From the NCBI GenBank assembly GCA_002725545.1, contig PBPW01000037.1, forward strand, positions 12,879-19,596: 6,718 nt of DNA, written 5' to 3'. The stretch comes from Fidelibacterota bacterium (GTDB lineage: Bacteria > Marinisomatota > Marinisomatia > Marinisomatales > TCS55). The notes beneath the pieces are model-generated. The model searched no databases and had not been told where the DNA came from. It worked only from the letters and a program-made list of their open reading frames with translations. Position 1 is the stretch's first letter; every line of letters begins with the position of its first letter. This document shows positions 6,052 through 6,718 of the stretch, one piece after another. Both the position numbers and the translations under genes were made by a program.

Positions 6052-6718
6052 TGTTTGGTATTTCAAATCAATTTTTAAATAATCTCTTATTTTGGATTTC
6101 AAGAAAAAAGTGGCTCATCGCCACTTTTTTTATTAGCATAACAATATTTTATCTTCCCACCCCTGATGGCCTAAGCGCGGAGGGGCATCGTACTTTGATT
6201 ATTGTGGTTACAGCATTGATTTTGATTATTTCAGAATCAATTCCAATTCCAGCTGTGGCTATTTTGATACTTATTATGGAGGTTGTTCTTGGGGTGGATA
6301 CCGCTGATGGGGTAGCCTCTTCATTTATGAGCGATGCTGTGTTTTTTATCATGGGATCTTTAATGCTGGCCGTTGCTATTGTTCATCAAGGTTTGGATAA
6401 ACATCTTGCACTAGGCATTGTTGCGCTCACGGGTAATAAGACCTGGCGCATTTCTTTTGGTTTCGTTGCCGTTTCAGCTATCATGGCGTCATTTATTGGT
6501 GAACATACTGTAGCTGCTATGATGCTACCGGTCGCATTATCTTTAATAAAAAATTCAGGTATTAGTATTGATAGGTCTAGCAGGCTGTCCACTCTTTTGC
6601 TTTTTTCAATAGCTTACGGTTGCGCTCTTGGTTCCATTGGCACCCCATCAGGGGGAGGTAGAAATGCAATTATGATCGGTTATCTTGCAGAGTTTGGATT
6701 AGCAAATATCTCCTATTT
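6051..6718 (+). CDS. SLC13/DASS-type permease (partial, C-terminus beyond the right edge)
   Basis: This frame is open to the window edge and gives 222 residues of an integral inner-membrane protein. The layout matches the N-terminal half of SLC13/DASS anion transporters. TM1 is near 21-36, followed by LPTPDGLSAEGHRTL (family: LPxPxGLS..AxR.L), TM2 with ISESIPIPAVAIL (60-72), and a helix pair near 96-111 followed by QGLDKHLAL. The re-entrant loop region follows near 146-163, then GSIGTPSGGGRN (194-205). The family usually transports sulfate, di- or tricarboxylates with sodium. Here the usual sodium-site SNT is replaced by EHT in SFIGEHTVAAMMLP, and the second loop reads GTPSGGGRN instead of GTPPN, so the substrate cannot be assigned. 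An in-frame TAA at 6033 with no later upstream start makes 6051 the earliest start; any ATG further in would delete TM1. It lies 31 bases after rpiB and may be a distal operon member. Confidence 0.85.
   Translation, partial: MFGISNQFLNNLLFWISRKKWLIATFFISITIFYLPTPDGLSAEGHRTLIIVVTALILIISESIPIPAVAILILIMEVVLGVDTADGVASSFMSDAVFFIMGSLMLAVAIVHQGLDKHLALGIVALTGNKTWRISFGFVAVSAIMASFIGEHTVAAMMLPVALSLIKNSGISIDRSSRLSTLLLFSIAYGCALGSIGTPSGGGRNAIMIGYLAEFGLANISY
6104..6131 (+). terminator. Intrinsic-terminator-like hairpin inside the start of the transporter gene
   Basis: The arm AAAAAAGTGGC (6104-6114) and its exact reverse complement GCCACTTTTTT (6120-6130) enclose the loop TCATC, and a T run covers 6125-6131. 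An 11-base perfect stem with a GTGGC core followed by seven Ts is the textbook shape of a Rho-independent terminator. It would end or attenuate transcripts about 85 bases after rpiB. It lies within codons 18-27 of the transporter, so if real it is either a read-through/attenuation element or evidence that the transporter starts later. Confidence 0.6.

Noticed and set aside
6149..6592. Two minus-strand open frames (6149-6352, 6386-6592)
   Set aside because: Both are antisense to the membrane transporter, whose hydrophobic reading is the obvious coding frame.

Overview
The window looks like chromosomal DNA of an AT-rich, Gram-negative, probably marine bacterium, plausibly from the Fibrobacterota-Chlorobiota-Bacteroidota side of the tree (Bacteroidota or Candidatus Marinimicrobia/SAR406). 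This is inference. It rests on the AT-rich composition, start codons mostly without a Shine-Dalgarno sequence, a signal peptide ending in Phe-Gly-Gln, and a long secreted tandem amidohydrolase of a type I associate with that group. No rRNA, tRNA, CRISPR array, insertion sequence or phage gene was seen.

The left part (1-2777) is a two-gene minus-strand unit. A LOG-family nucleotide phosphoribohydrolase-like gene (1968-2777) comes first. Six bases after its stop comes a large secreted amidohydrolase (1961 down to the left edge, where it is cut). The amidohydrolase reads open for 653 codons. Its N-terminal hydrolase domain appears to have lost its metal ligands, while the second, truncated domain keeps an intact His-x-His motif.

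A 112-base divergent spacer (2778-2889) separates this unit from a plus-strand operon. It contains two small inverted repeats and no convincing consensus promoter.

The right part (2890-6019) is a compact sugar-phosphate operon: ribulose-phosphate 3-epimerase (rpe), transketolase (tkt) and ribose-5-phosphate isomerase B (rpiB). There are 8 bases between the first two genes and an ATGA overlap between the last two. Together the three enzymes interconvert the pentose phosphates and pass them to transketolase, which is the core of the non-oxidative pentose phosphate pathway (also the regenerative part of the Calvin cycle). No transaldolase or carbon-fixation gene is visible, so carbon fixation should not be inferred. 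The epimerase carries motif variants typical of eukaryotic enzymes. The isomerase has the glutamate-type active site known from Mycobacterium rather than the cysteine type of E. coli.

The operon is followed after 31 bases by an SLC13/DASS-type membrane transporter (6051 to the right edge, cut). An almost ideal intrinsic-terminator hairpin lies inside the first codons of this gene, and a seven-codon mini-ORF ends exactly on its start codon. This junction is the most unusual non-coding signal in the window. I see no clearly new multi-gene system; the oddities are at the level of domains, motifs and this junction.
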